Assembly: GCF_034092465.1 (NCBI RefSeq)
Contig: NZ_CP139303.1
Span: 1,392,865-1,456,864 of the forward strand
Direction of reading: 5' to 3'
DNA length: 64,000 nucleotides
DNA from: Prochlorococcus sp. MIT 1223
GTDB taxonomy: Bacteria; Cyanobacteriota; Cyanobacteriia; PCC-6307; Cyanobiaceae
Shown here: piece after piece, positions 41,150 through 57,882 of the stretch
Layout of the letters: every line of letters starts with the position of its first letter
Numbering within the stretch: position 1 is the first letter of the stretch
Notes under the pieces: generated by a model
The model's input: only the letters and a program-made list of their open reading frames with translations
Told to the model about the DNA's origin: nothing
Databases searched by the model: none
Translations under genes and position numbers: made by a program

Positions 41150-41229
41150 CATTTTAGAGCTTATCGTAAATATTTTGATCATTGTTCAATTGCAAGAATG
41201 CAAAATAGTTAGCAAGTGCTTTTTAAACA

Positions 41230-42006
41230 GTGAATTCTTATAGTCTCATTGATAGCCACTGTCATATTGTCTTTGAAAATTTCGAAGGTGATATTGATGA
41301 GGTCGCTTCGCGATGGAGGGCTGTAGGAGTCAAAAGTTTGTTGCATGCATGTGTTGAGCCTTCTGAGATTCCTGCTATTCGGGCTTTAGCAGATAGATTC
41401 CCTGAACTGAGATATGCAGTTGGATTGCATCCTCTGGATACTGAGCACTGGAAAGCAAATACTATTGATATCTTTCGCGAAGCGGCAATAAATGATCCTC
41501 GTATTGTCGCGATTGGTGAACTTGGATTGGATTTGTTTAAAGATTCAAATCTTGATCAACAATTAAGTGTATTAAGGCCTCAGATAGACCTTGCGAATGA
41601 TCTTGATTTGCCTGTAATTATTCATTGCAGAGATGCCGCTAATGAAATGCTTGATTTTTTTAGTGAATTGGATAAGTGTCCCAACGGAGTTATGCATTGT
41701 TGGGGTGGCACTCCTGAAGAGATGCAAAATTTCTTGGACTTAGGTTTTTATATTAGTTTTAGTGGAACAGTTACCTTTGCGAAAGCCACGCAAATCCATG
41801 ATTGTGCAAGAGAAGTCCCAGATGATCGATTTTTAGTAGAAACTGATTGCCCTTTTCTATCTCCCGTACCTCACAGAGGTAAAAGAAATGAGCCTGCAAA
41901 TGTTGAGTTTGTAGCAAAGAAGATTTCAGAAATTAAAAACCAATCATTTTGTTCAGTGGCTAATAACAGTTCAGCAAATGCAAGAAGATTGTTTGGGTTA
42001 CCTTGA
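41230..42006 (+). CDS. tatD: TatD family metal-dependent hydrolase
   Basis: Amidohydrolase-fold nuclease of 258 aa from GTG. The two-metal site is visible as DSHCHIVF (HxH, residues about 8-11), IGELGLDLF (Glu), VIIHCRDA and VMHCWGG (His), and VETDCPFLSP (Asp). TatD proteins have 3'-5' DNase activity and possible roles in repair; the natural substrate is not established. It lies 80 bases after rpsT and about 290 before rpoB. Confidence 0.9.
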   Translation: MNSYSLIDSHCHIVFENFEGDIDEVASRWRAVGVKSLLHACVEPSEIPAIRALADRFPELRYAVGLHPLDTEHWKANTIDIFREAAINDPRIVAIGELGLDLFKDSNLDQQLSVLRPQIDLANDLDLPVIIHCRDAANEMLDFFSELDKCPNGVMHCWGGTPEEMQNFLDLGFYISFSGTVTFAKATQIHDCAREVPDDRFLVETDCPFLSPVPHRGKRNEPANVEFVAKKISEIKNQSFCSVANNSSANARRLFGLP

Positions 42007-42297
42007 AAACAGGATTTTTCACTAGAAAAAATTTTCATCCCAGTGTAGTATTGATAATTGCCCTGGTTTGACTTGTTTCTTCGTAATAGCTTTCGAAGAG
42101 CATTTCTCTTAATGTGCATTGTTGACGTTATTGATCTTGAGCTGAGTTCATCAAGTCAGTGTTTGCATTATTTTTTCCTCTAAGGAAATTAATAATGCTT
42201 TTTATCACTTGTCTTACAAAACCAAGTTCTATTGATCAAGTCGCAAGGCGTCCAGGTCTCGATTTATTACATCCTCTTCACTACTTAAGGTTTTCGC

Positions 42298-45200
42298 ATG
42301 AGCAGAAGCGCGATTCAGGTAGCAAAGACTGTTACGTATCTGCCAGATTTGGTGGAGGTTCAGAGGTCTAGTTTTAAATGGTTTTTAGAAAAAGGACTGA
42401 TTGAAGAACTTGACAGTTTTTCTCCTATTGCTGATTACACAGGGAAATTAGAGTTGCATTTTGTAGGTAGCGAATATCGATTAAAGCGTCCACGGCATGA
42501 TGTTGAGGAAGCAAAAAGAAGAGATGCAACTTTTGCCTCTCAAATGTATGTAACTTGCCGATTAGTAAACAAAGAAACTGGAGAGATAAAAGAACAAGAA
42601 GTATTTATTGGCGAATTGCCTTTGATGACAGAAAGAGGCACTTTTATTATTAATGGTGCTGAGCGGGTAATTGTAAATCAGATAGTTAGAAGTCCAGGTG
42701 TTTACTTTAAAGATGAGCAGGATAAGAATGGTCGTAGAACTTATAATGCAAGTGTTATTCCTAATCGTGGAGCATGGTTGAAATTTGAAACCGATAAAAA
42801 TGATTTACTTCATGTTCGTGTAGATAAAACCAGGAAGATTAATGCGCATGTTTTGATGCGAGCGATGGGATTATCTGATAATGATGTGATTGATAAATTA
42901 AGACACCCTGAATATTATAAAAAATCTATTGATGCTGCGAACGAAGAAGGAATTAGTTCTGAAGATCAAGCTTTACTTGAGTTATATAAAAAGTTAAGAC
43001 CTGGAGAGCCTCCTTCAGTAAGTGGCGGACAGCAACTATTACAAAGTAGATTCTTTGATCCGAAGCGTTATGACTTAGGAAGAGTAGGCAGATATAAAAT
43101 AAATAAGAAATTACGTTTAACTATTCCAGATAATGTTCGAACACTTACTCATGAAGATGTCCTTTCAACTCTTGATTATTTAATTAATTTAGAGCTTGAT
43201 GTTGGTGGAGCATCTTTAGACGATATTGACCACTTAGGTAATCGTAGAGTTAGATCTGTTGGCGAGTTATTACAAAACCAAGTTCGTGTTGGATTGAATC
43301 GACTTGAAAGGATAATTAAAGAACGAATGACAGTTGGTGAAACTGATTCTTTAACCCCTGCTCAGTTAGTCAATCCAAAGCCCCTTGTAGCAGCGATTAA
43401 AGAGTTTTTTGGTTCTAGTCAGTTGAGTCAGTTTATGGATCAAACTAATCCACTGGCAGAGCTAACACATAAGAGACGTATATCTGCGCTAGGACCAGGT
43501 GGATTAACTAGAGAACGAGCAGGTTTTGCTGTTCGAGATATTCACCCTTCACATTATGGACGCTTGTGTCCAATTGAAACTCCTGAAGGACCGAATGCAG
43601 GATTAATCAACTCTCTTGCTACCCATGCAAGAGTAAATGATTATGGTTTTGTTGAAACACCATTCTGGAAAGTCGAAAAAGGAGTTGTATTAAAACAAGG
43701 TGATCCAATTTATCTATCAGCTGATTTAGAAGATGAGTGTAGGGTTGCTCCGGGTGATGTGGCAACTGATGATCAAGGCCAAATAATCGCAGATTTGATA
43801 CCAGTTAGATATAGGCAAGATTTTGAGAAAGTACCTCCAGAACAAGTTGATTATGTGCAGTTATCACCAGTTCAAGTCATATCGGTAGCAACTTCTTTGA
43901 TTCCATTTGTTGAGCATGATGATGCAAACCGGGCTCTTATGGGTTCAAATATGCAGAGGCAAGCTGTGCCTCTCTTGCGGCCAGAAAGACCATTGGTGGG
44001 AACTGGATTGGAGACACAAGTTGCTAGAGATTCTGGAATGGTTCCCATTTCCAAAGTTAATGGAACAGTGGTTTTTGTAGATGCAACTGCGATCGTAGTG
44101 AGAGATGAAGACGGTAATGATCACACACATTATTTGCAGAAGTATCAAAGGTCTAATCAAGACACTTGTCTGAACCAAAGACCCATAGTTTCTAATGGTG
44201 ACCCAGTAATTGTTGGGCAGGTTTTAGCAGATGGATCAGCTTGTGAAGGAGGTGAAATCGCTTTAGGTCAAAATGTTTTAATTGCCTACATGCCTTGGGA
44301 AGGATATAACTATGAAGATGCAATATTGGTAAGTGAAAGATTAGTAAAGGATGATCTATATACATCGGTACACATTGAAAAATATGAGATAGAAGCAAGA
44401 CAAACTAAATTGGGGCCCGAAGAAATTACCAGAGAAATCCCCAATGTCTCAGAAGAAAATCTAGGCAATCTTGATGAAATGGGAATAATACGTATTGGCG
44501 CTTTTGTTGAAAGTGGTGACATACTTGTTGGGAAAGTAACTCCTAAAGGAGAGTCAGATCAACCACCAGAAGAAAAGTTATTAAGAGCTATATTTGGGGA
44601 AAAAGCAAGAGATGTAAGAGATAACTCGCTCAGAGTTCCTAGTACTGAAAGAGGTCGTGTAGTTGATGTTCGAATTTACACTAGAGAACAAGGAGATGAG
44701 TTACCACCTGGTGCGAACATGGTTGTCAGATGTTATGTCGCACAACGTAGGAAAATCCAGGTTGGGGACAAAATGGCAGGTAGGCATGGCAATAAAGGAA
44801 TCATCAGTCGGATACTGCCTAGAGAAGATATGCCATATCTTCCAGATGGCACACCTGTAGATATTGTTCTAAACCCACTTGGTGTTCCTAGTCGTATGAA
44901 TGTTGGCCAGGTATTTGAGCTTTTGATGGGTTGGGCGGCAGCAAACTTGGATTGCAGAGTGAAAGTTATCCCATTTGATGAGATGTATGGTGCCGAAAAA
45001 TCACAGCAGACAGTTCAGGCATTTTTAAAGGAAGCAGCCAAGCAACCTGGAAAAGAATGGGTATATAACCCTGACAATCCAGGGAAATTACTACTGCATG
45101 ATGGAAGGACAGGTAAACCATTTGATCAGCCTGTTGCAGTTGGTTACTCGCACTTCCTGAAATTGGTTCATTTGGTAGACGATAAAATTCATGCACGCTC

Positions 45201-45591
45201 TACTGGTCCATATTCATTAGTTACACAGCAACCGTTAGGTGGTAAAGCTCAGCAAGGGGGACAACGTCTTGGGGAAATGGAAGTATGGGCTCTAGAGGCA
45301 TATGGTGCTGCTTATACTTTGCAGGAATTATTAACTGTTAAATCAGATGATATGCAAGGACGGAATGAAGCCTTGAACGCAATAGTAAAAGGTAAACCAA
45401 TTCCTAGACCTGGCACTCCAGAATCCTTCAAGGTTTTAATGCGCGAGCTTCAATCACTAGGTTTAGATATTGGGGTATATACGGATGATGGGAAAGAGGT
45501 TGATCTTATGCAAGATGTAAATCCCCGAAGGAGTACTCCAAGTAGACCTACTTATGAATCTCTAGGTGTATCTGATTATGACGATGATTAA
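42298..45591 (+). CDS. rpoB: DNA-directed RNA polymerase subunit beta
   Basis: Beta subunit, 1097 aa, half of the catalytic cleft. It starts at ATG ([20 protein letters not shown]) within a TCGC-ATG context. Landmarks: [20 protein letters not shown], the rifampicin region [50 protein letters not shown] and the C-terminal [14 protein letters not shown]. It leads rpoC1 and rpoC2, separated by only 46 and 42 bases, so the three are one operon. The 290-base upstream gap holds the likely promoter. Confidence 0.99.
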   Translation: MSRSAIQVAKTVTYLPDLVEVQRSSFKWFLEKGLIEELDSFSPIADYTGKLELHFVGSEYRLKRPRHDVEEAKRRDATFASQMYVTCRLVNKETGEIKEQEVFIGELPLMTERGTFIINGAERVIVNQIVRSPGVYFKDEQDKNGRRTYNASVIPNRGAWLKFETDKNDLLHVRVDKTRKINAHVLMRAMGLSDNDVIDKLRHPEYYKKSIDAANEEGISSEDQALLELYKKLRPGEPPSVSGGQQLLQSRFFDPKRYDLGRVGRYKINKKLRLTIPDNVRTLTHEDVLSTLDYLINLELDVGGASLDDIDHLGNRRVRSVGELLQNQVRVGLNRLERIIKERMTVGETDSLTPAQLVNPKPLVAAIKEFFGSSQLSQFMDQTNPLAELTHKRRISALGPGGLTRERAGFAVRDIHPSHYGRLCPIETPEGPNAGLINSLATHARVNDYGFVETPFWKVEKGVVLKQGDPIYLSADLEDECRVAPGDVATDDQGQIIADLIPVRYRQDFEKVPPEQVDYVQLSPVQVISVATSLIPFVEHDDANRALMGSNMQRQAVPLLRPERPLVGTGLETQVARDSGMVPISKVNGTVVFVDATAIVVRDEDGNDHTHYLQKYQRSNQDTCLNQRPIVSNGDPVIVGQVLADGSACEGGEIALGQNVLIAYMPWEGYNYEDAILVSERLVKDDLYTSVHIEKYEIEARQTKLGPEEITREIPNVSEENLGNLDEMGIIRIGAFVESGDILVGKVTPKGESDQPPEEKLLRAIFGEKARDVRDNSLRVPSTERGRVVDVRIYTREQGDELPPGANMVVRCYVAQRRKIQVGDKMAGRHGNKGIISRILPREDMPYLPDGTPVDIVLNPLGVPSRMNVGQVFELLMGWAAANLDCRVKVIPFDEMYGAEKSQQTVQAFLKEAAKQPGKEWVYNPDNPGKLLLHDGRTGKPFDQPVAVGYSHFLKLVHLVDDKIHARSTGPYSLVTQQPLGGKAQQGGQRLGEMEVWALEAYGAAYTLQELLTVKSDDMQGRNEALNAIVKGKPIPRPGTPESFKVLMRELQSLGLDIGVYTDDGKEVDLMQDVNPRRSTPSRPTYESLGVSDYDDD

Positions 45592-45598
45592 TTGCTAA

Positions 45599-51709
<6,111 letters not shown>

Positions 51710-51774
51710 AAATTTTCTTACGATAAAATCTTTATTGCTTTAACATTATCTCAGGTTGGCTTTATAACTATTAA

Positions 51775-52994
<1,220 letters not shown>

Positions 52995-53012
52995 ACATGA
53001 TTAATTGAATTT

Positions 53013-53138
53013 ATGAGTTTCTTAAGATCAACCTTATTGCCAATTTTGATTGTTGCCCTTTTTGGAGTAGCTTTCTTTGCTGTTAGTGCCAGGATTTGGC
53101 TCCCAGGGGACATGTTAGCTCCAGCTCCAATTAGTTGA
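53013..53138 (+). CDS. Small single-helix membrane protein (41 aa)
   Basis: ATG at 53013 opens a 41-codon frame: MSFLRSTLLP, then a hydrophobic helix (about 8-26, ILIVALFGVAFFAVS), then RIWLPGDMLAPAPIS. A short basic N-terminus, one helix and a Pro-rich end suggest a thylakoid or plasma-membrane subunit. I cannot match it to PsbX, PsbY, Psb30, PetL, PetM or PetN. It lies between rlmN and a HEAT-repeat gene on the same strand, 18 bases after the rlmN stop. Probably real by compactness and codon pattern. Confidence 0.6.
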   Translation: MSFLRSTLLPILIVALFGVAFFAVSARIWLPGDMLAPAPIS

Positions 53139-53168
53139 GGATTGCTTAATTCCTCTTAGTATTGGCTC

Positions 53169-53978
53169 ATGAGTGATGAAAAGGAAAAATCTTCTTTTGA
53201 TGCTTTGGCCGGATTAGCCATAGATCCAGATGTATTGGCAAAAGAGTTGGATGCTGAAATTGTTGGTGATCCTCTGGATGATATTGCTTTAGATGAACTT
53301 GATGCAGACGATTCAAAGAAGACTGAAGAATGTGAGGCGGGCTTAAAATGGCTTCAAGAGGGCCATGAAGAAAGACTGCAGGGTTTAAGGGTGTTTTGTG
53401 AGTACCGCGACCCAAGATCTCTTCCTTTTCTGGTCCCTCTTTTAGATGAGCCTTGTCCTGTTGAACGAATGAGTGCTGTATATGCTTTAGGAAGAAATCC
53501 ATGCCCTGCTGCAGTTGATATTTTATTAAAAATGCTGCATTACGACAGTAATGCTTATGTAAGACGGGCTACCGCCTGGAGTCTCGGTAATTATTCAAGC
53601 TCTCCAGTTATTGAACCTCTTGTACATTCATTACATAAAGATGTAGCTGCTGTGAGACTTTGGGCCTCCAGTTCTCTTGCGGAAATAGGTTCGAGTTCTT
53701 TGGAAAATGCAGATTATGCTGCTAAAGAGTTAATCCTTAGCTTGCAAATAGATGTTGAACCAGGGGTTAGAAGTAACTGTATTTGGTCTTTAGGGCGTTT
53801 ATACACTCATTTAAATCAGCCCAGAAAGGATCAAATGATTGAATGTATTATTACAGTTTTGTTGAATGACCTTGAACCATCTGTGAGATATGAAGCTCGA
53901 ATTGCTTTAGAGCAAATTGAGAATCCCCAGGTGCAAGAACGTTTTAGAAGCTTGATGATAGATGGACAGTTGATTTGA
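53169..53978 (+). CDS. HEAT-repeat protein
   Basis: A 269-aa soluble protein. After an acidic N-terminus (LDDIALDELDADDSKK) come four to five helical repeats from about residue 60, for example DPRSLPFLVPLLDEPCPVER, AVDILLKMLHYDSNAYVRRA and VIEPLVHSLHKDVAAVRLWA. This resembles the PBS-lyase HEAT-repeat fold, but Prochlorococcus has no phycobilisome, so bilin-lyase activity should not be assumed. A scaffold role is more likely. It precedes the DUF2997-Ycf35-ferredoxin group. Confidence 0.85.
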   Translation: MSDEKEKSSFDALAGLAIDPDVLAKELDAEIVGDPLDDIALDELDADDSKKTEECEAGLKWLQEGHEERLQGLRVFCEYRDPRSLPFLVPLLDEPCPVERMSAVYALGRNPCPAAVDILLKMLHYDSNAYVRRATAWSLGNYSSSPVIEPLVHSLHKDVAAVRLWASSSLAEIGSSSLENADYAAKELILSLQIDVEPGVRSNCIWSLGRLYTHLNQPRKDQMIECIITVLLNDLEPSVRYEARIALEQIENPQVQERFRSLMIDGQLI

Positions 53979-54066
53979 ATTTGATGTTTTAAACACATCC
54001 TTGTAACAACTGCACCTCAAAGATTACTTTCTTTTCTATAACATCAGGAACTCCTACTCAAGTTGC

Positions 54067-54270
54067 ATGCCCCAACGCACTCTGAGATTCAAGATCCGAC
54101 AAGATGGACTTGTTGAAGAGACTGTTGAAGGGATGATTGGAGATTCTTGTCTTGAACTGACCGAGAAACTCGAATCTGTATTAGGGTGCGTTGATCAAAG
54201 AAAGCTTACTGGTGATTCCTATAAGGAAGAACAGGTTCAATCTCAATCCATTTCCATGGAAATTCACTGA
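54067..54270 (+). CDS. DUF2997 family protein
   Basis: A 67-aa protein reading MPQRTLRFKIRQDGLVEETV, then GMIGDSCLELTEKLESVLG. It is short, soluble and without metal-binding cysteines beyond isolated ones. The layout (basic beta strand followed by a helix) matches DUF2997, which commonly sits next to DUF1257/Ycf35, as here. The stop overlaps the next start by one base, so the two are tightly coupled. Function unknown. Confidence 0.8.
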   Translation: MPQRTLRFKIRQDGLVEETVEGMIGDSCLELTEKLESVLGCVDQRKLTGDSYKEEQVQSQSISMEIH

Positions 54271-54662
54271 TGTCACATTTCAGCACGGTTAAAACTCAAT
54301 TACGTAAGCGTGAACCTCTTTTTCAAGCTCTGATTGATTTAGGTTATCAGCCTCAAGAAGGAGAAAGACTTGTCAGAGGTTATAGAGGTCAAACAGTTAA
54401 AGCTGACTTAGCTGTAAAGATGAACAAGGGTGCAGAAATTGGCTTTAGATGGAACAAATCCAGTAATTCTTATGAATTAGTTGCAGACTTAGATCTTTGG
54501 CAAGAAACTGTTCCTGTTGAAAGATTCATTTCGCAACTCACTCAAAGATACGCATTAAATACTGTGCTTACTGCCACAGCTCAAGAAGGATTCCAGATTG
54601 CGGAACAGAAGAAAAATATTGATGGATCTATAGAATTAGTTGTAACGCGATGGGATGCTTGA
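54270..54662 (+). CDS. ycf35: DUF1257 protein (Ycf35 family)
   Basis: A 130-aa protein of the Ycf35/DUF1257 family, conserved in cyanobacteria and red-lineage plastids. Features: MSHFSTVKTQLRKREPLFQA at the start, GYQPQEGERLVRGYRGQTVKA in the middle, then EIGFRWNKSSNSYELVADLD, and the C-terminal LVVTRWDA. No catalytic motif. Its neighbours on both sides suggest a role tied to the DUF2997 protein and the ferredoxin, but this is inference. Confidence 0.87.
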   Translation: MSHFSTVKTQLRKREPLFQALIDLGYQPQEGERLVRGYRGQTVKADLAVKMNKGAEIGFRWNKSSNSYELVADLDLWQETVPVERFISQLTQRYALNTVLTATAQEGFQIAEQKKNIDGSIELVVTRWDA

Positions 54663-54671
54663 TTTGGAAAA

Positions 54672-55031
54672 TTGATTTTTGATACCTCATCCGCATTTGA
54701 AGCAAAGTCATCTGAAGAGTCAAGTCTAAATGGAAAAGAGCCTGTATTAGGAGGAAAACTTAGATCAAAAGCTGTTTGGGTTGATGAATCAAAATGTATA
54801 GGCTGTACTTATTGTGGATGTGTAGCTACAAATACTTTTGCAATGGAATCTGAGTTAGGAAGAGCTAGAGCTGTTCGCCAAGACGGAGATACAACTGAAA
54901 CAATTCAAGAAGCTATAGATACTTGCCCAGTTGATTGTATTCAATGGGTGAATTTTGAAGATTTAGAAGATCTCAAATCGAGTTTGGAAAAAAGAGATAT
55001 TCGCCCACTTGGTTTACCTCCTTGGACTTGA
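54672..55031 (+). CDS. Ferredoxin with one [4Fe-4S]/[3Fe-4S]-type cluster
   Basis: A 119-aa electron carrier. The frame starts at TTG 54672, with a polar N-terminal extension of about 45 residues. The cluster loop WVDESKCIGCTYCGCVAT holds Cys residues near 49-56, and the distal CPVDCIQWV lies near 91-99. This is the single-cluster bacterial-type ferredoxin pattern, not the plant-type [2Fe-2S] kind. It overlaps the longest frame of the following reductase gene, suggesting coupled expression. Redox partner unknown. Confidence 0.85.
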   Translation: MIFDTSSAFEAKSSEESSLNGKEPVLGGKLRSKAVWVDESKCIGCTYCGCVATNTFAMESELGRARAVRQDGDTTETIQEAIDTCPVDCIQWVNFEDLEDLKSSLEKRDIRPLGLPPWT

Positions 55032-55056
55032 TTATGTTCAAAAGATAAATGTCAAA

Positions 55057-56277
55057 GTGAGTGATTCTTCTTATCTCAAGAATGTTCCTTGTCGTCGATT
55101 TGGCCGCACAGAAATATCTATGCCTGTATTGAGCTTAGGAGGAATGCGTTTCCAGCAAAGTTGGTGTGATTTACCTTTTGAAGAGATTGATTTAGGAAAC
55201 CAAAGACTCTTAGCAAAAATAATTAGTTTTTCTAAATCCATTGGAATGCATCATATTGAAACAGCCAGGCATTATGGAAGTTCTGAATTACAACTTGGAT
55301 TAGCTCTAAAAAAAGTATCTGATACGAACAGAATTTTACAAACAAAAATCCCACCTAAGGATAATCCTCATGACTTTGAGATTGAATTGGAATTGAGTTT
55401 TCAACGAATGCAATGTGAAAAGGTTGATTTGTTATCTATACATGGTATTAATCTTGATGAACATTTATTCCATGCGATTCGATCAGGAGGCTGTTTAGAA
55501 GTTGCCCGTCGGTGGCAAAAAAAAGGCAAAATTGGCTTTATAGGATTTTCTTCACATGGAACTACTGATTTAATTGTGCAAGCAATTAAATCTAATCAGT
55601 TTGATTATGTGAATTTACATTGGTATTTCATTAGACAAGAAAATGATATTGCATTGCAAGCTGCTAAAGAATTAGATCTAGGAGTTTTTATAATTAGCCC
55701 TACTGATAAAGGAGGTCATCTTCATACACCATCTAATAAATTGATTGACTTGTGTGCTCCACTCCATCCAATTGTATTTAATGATCTTTTTTGTTTAAGA
55801 GATCATAGAGTTCACACACTTAGTGTGGGAGTCTCACAAATAGAAGACTTTAATTTACATATACGGGCAATAAGTCTTTTAGACAAAGTAAATGAACTAG
55901 TCCCACCGATTGAAAATAACTTAAATCAAGCAGCTAAAAACTCTTTAGGTAGTTTATGGCTTTCGAGCTGCTTCGAGGGTCTTCCAACGTGGGAAAACAC
56001 TCCTGGAAAGATTAATCTTCCTATTTTAATTTGGCTACATAATCTTGTCGAAGCCTGGGGTATGAAAGGATATGCAAAGGCAAGATATGGATTACTGGGA
56101 AATGGTAGCCATTGGTTCCCTGGATCGAATGCAGATTCCTTGGATAATGGGATTAGTGAAGAGGATTTGTTGAGTGTGCTCATTAATAGTCCTTGGTCAA
56201 AACAGATACCTGAATTACTAAGAAATCTAAGAAATCAAGTTGGAGGACATACTCAAGATCGATTGACTGACGCTTAA
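55057..56277 (+). CDS. Aldo/keto reductase family protein
   Basis: A TIM-barrel oxidoreductase of 406 aa with GTG 55057 as start (VSDSSYLKNVPCRRFGRTEI). A longer frame from 55009 would overlap the ferredoxin gene. Catalytic landmarks: HIETARHYGSSELQLGLAL (Tyr in HYG; Glu stands where family members usually have Asp), ILQTKIPP (Lys) and LLSIHGIN (His). A 110-residue C-terminal extension lacks the CxxCxxxCP ferredoxin motif seen in many relatives, so it may rely on the upstream ferredoxin. Converges with rsmG with 4 bases overlap. Confidence 0.83.
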   Translation: MSDSSYLKNVPCRRFGRTEISMPVLSLGGMRFQQSWCDLPFEEIDLGNQRLLAKIISFSKSIGMHHIETARHYGSSELQLGLALKKVSDTNRILQTKIPPKDNPHDFEIELELSFQRMQCEKVDLLSIHGINLDEHLFHAIRSGGCLEVARRWQKKGKIGFIGFSSHGTTDLIVQAIKSNQFDYVNLHWYFIRQENDIALQAAKELDLGVFIISPTDKGGHLHTPSNKLIDLCAPLHPIVFNDLFCLRDHRVHTLSVGVSQIEDFNLHIRAISLLDKVNELVPPIENNLNQAAKNSLGSLWLSSCFEGLPTWENTPGKINLPILIWLHNLVEAWGMKGYAKARYGLLGNGSHWFPGSNADSLDNGISEEDLLSVLINSPWSKQIPELLRNLRNQVGGHTQDRLTDA

Positions 56278-57017
56278 CTTCCTAAAGGATTTTTAGCTGG
56301 TTTCCCAATATCTCTTGGATATTTGCTTGGACAAGTGCCTGTCGAGATAACTCTAATAACATTTCTTTCTCCCCTGTTATCAGGCAAATTAGTTTCTTGA
56401 ATAGTTTTTATTTTGGCTTTTAGAATAATCAGAGATTTATTCAGTTGTTTTTCATCTTTCTGACTCCACTTACCACAATAAATAAGAGCTTGTCCATCTC
56501 TATTTAATAGGGGCACCAAGTATTCCGAGACAACTGGAGGAATTGCTACTGCTCGTGCAAAAGCTAGATCGTAATTATTTCTAAAACCTGATTTTTTACC
56601 TATAAGCTCTGCTCTTTGATTACATATGGATACTCTTGAAGAAAGTTTAAGTTCGGTAACCATTTTTTCAAGTACATCCGCTTTCCTTTTAATAGATTCT
56701 ATGAGAGTGACCCTTGCTTCAGGCATTGCAATCGCAATGGCTAAACCCGGGAGTCCGCATCCACTCCCAACATCAATACAATTAATTAATTGACGGGGAT
56801 TATGTAATTCTTTGTTGATAGGCCAGAGACTATCCAAAACTTGTGAGATCCAGTAATCATTTCCATAAATAAGACGAGTTAAATTAATTTTCTTATTCCA
56901 TAAGATAAGAAGAGATTGAAGCTTAAGAAATTGGTTCATTTGCTCAGATGATGGGTGCCAATTCATCTGAGACCAGAAAGAAGAACTAGGTTTACTTGCT
57001 GGAGTATTAAAAGACAT
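56274..57017 (-). CDS. rsmG: 16S rRNA (guanine527-N7)-methyltransferase
   Basis: Methylates G527 of 16S rRNA; loss gives low-level streptomycin resistance in other bacteria. 247 aa with LLILWNKKINLTRL near 32-45, the SAM-binding motif IDVGSGCGLPGLAIA near residues 86-100, and AFARAVAIPPVV near 148-159. The length is typical for cyanobacteria, including an N-terminal extension of about 20 residues. Convergent with the reductase, divergent from the J-domain gene. Confidence 0.93.
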   Translation of the reverse strand: MSFNTPASKPSSSFWSQMNWHPSSEQMNQFLKLQSLLILWNKKINLTRLIYGNDYWISQVLDSLWPINKELHNPRQLINCIDVGSGCGLPGLAIAIAMPEARVTLIESIKRKADVLEKMVTELKLSSRVSICNQRAELIGKKSGFRNNYDLAFARAVAIPPVVSEYLVPLLNRDGQALIYCGKWSQKDEKQLNKSLIILKAKIKTIQETNLPDNRGERNVIRVISTGTCPSKYPRDIGKPAKNPLGS

Positions 57018-57106
57018 ATAAAAATCCTTGAATATTGCTATAGATCTATGAGATGTTTTGATTACTTGGTATCTCTTGCTTAATCCTATTACATTTTTCT
57101 TGTGAG

Positions 57107-57619
57107 TTGACTTCTTCTAAAAGCCATTATGAACTTCTTGGGATTTCTTCATCCGCTGATAGCGAGGCTCTCAGAAAGGCTTTCTGTAAGCTTAGTAAGG
57201 AGCTTCATCCTGATACCACTTCACTCCCACAAGATGAGGCTGCTAAAAGTTTCCAGCAAGTATGTGAAGCATATGAAGTACTTACCGACCCTATCTTGAG
57301 AAAGGCATATGACTCGGATATAACTCTTCAGGAAAACACTTTTGAAAGTAATAAATTTACATCTGACTTTAACGTCACTAATTCTTTGAAAAAGTATACT
57401 TTTGGGGCAGATAGAAGACCTTTTTCGGGAGGTGAGTTGTTTTCATTACTACTTTTAGGGATAGCTCTCTTAATAAGTTTGTTACTAGCAATAGGTTTTG
57501 GAATGATGCAAGGACGGGAGTTAATAGTTCGTCCAACATGGTTATCTCTTAATTATTTGCTAGCTCATGATCAGATCTTTTCAATAGGATGGGGGAATGG
57601 ATCAATTACCTTCAAGTAA
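57107..57619 (+). CDS. J-domain protein with a C-terminal membrane helix
   Basis: A 170-aa DnaJ-type cochaperone. The J domain is at residues about 6-66 (SHYELLGISSSADSEALRKA, the HPD tripeptide in KELHPDTT, and VLTDPILRKAYDSD). There is no Gly/Phe or Zn-finger region. A helix near 115-136 (LFSLLLLGIALLISLLLAIG) should anchor it in a membrane. It starts at TTG; no in-frame ATG precedes the J domain. It overlaps the following DUF3143 gene by 23 bases. The Hsp70 partner is unknown. Confidence 0.88.
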   Translation: MTSSKSHYELLGISSSADSEALRKAFCKLSKELHPDTTSLPQDEAAKSFQQVCEAYEVLTDPILRKAYDSDITLQENTFESNKFTSDFNVTNSLKKYTFGADRRPFSGGELFSLLLLGIALLISLLLAIGFGMMQGRELIVRPTWLSLNYLLAHDQIFSIGWGNGSITFK

Positions 57620-57863
57620 AACACCGTTAAATCAGCACTCCTTAGATGCACTGGAGCTATGGTTGAGAGAATTGGGAGCTGAAAAAAGTAGTTCAGATCC
57701 GACGGTGTGGAGTTTAGGAATGCCTACATGGTCGGCAGAAATTCAAATGGGTATTGAAAACTTAAGAATTACCTGGGAAAAAAATGGTTCAGAATCCTCT
57801 TGTAGTTTTCCATATGGACTGTCTAGAGAAGACGTCCAAGTTGGAATATGCCAGGGCCCTTAA
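57597..57863 (+). CDS. DUF3143 family protein
   Basis: An 88-aa soluble protein. It reads MDQLPSSKTPLNQHSLDALE, then LWLRELGAEKSSSDPTVW, and ends in FPYGLSREDVQVGICQGP. It is a member of DUF3143, a small family of cyanobacteria and plastids with no assigned function. It starts inside the J-domain gene (overlap 23 bases), which suggests coupling to that membrane cochaperone. Convergent with bioA, 19 bases apart. Confidence 0.82.
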   Translation: MDQLPSSKTPLNQHSLDALELWLRELGAEKSSSDPTVWSLGMPTWSAEIQMGIENLRITWEKNGSESSCSFPYGLSREDVQVGICQGP

Positions 57864-57882
57864 AGAGTGAAACTATAAAAAA

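Noticed and set aside
42159-42371. A 70-codon frame just before and into rpoB
   Set aside because: It overlaps the rpoB start in another frame, has no family resemblance, and the region is better explained as the rpoB promoter and leader.
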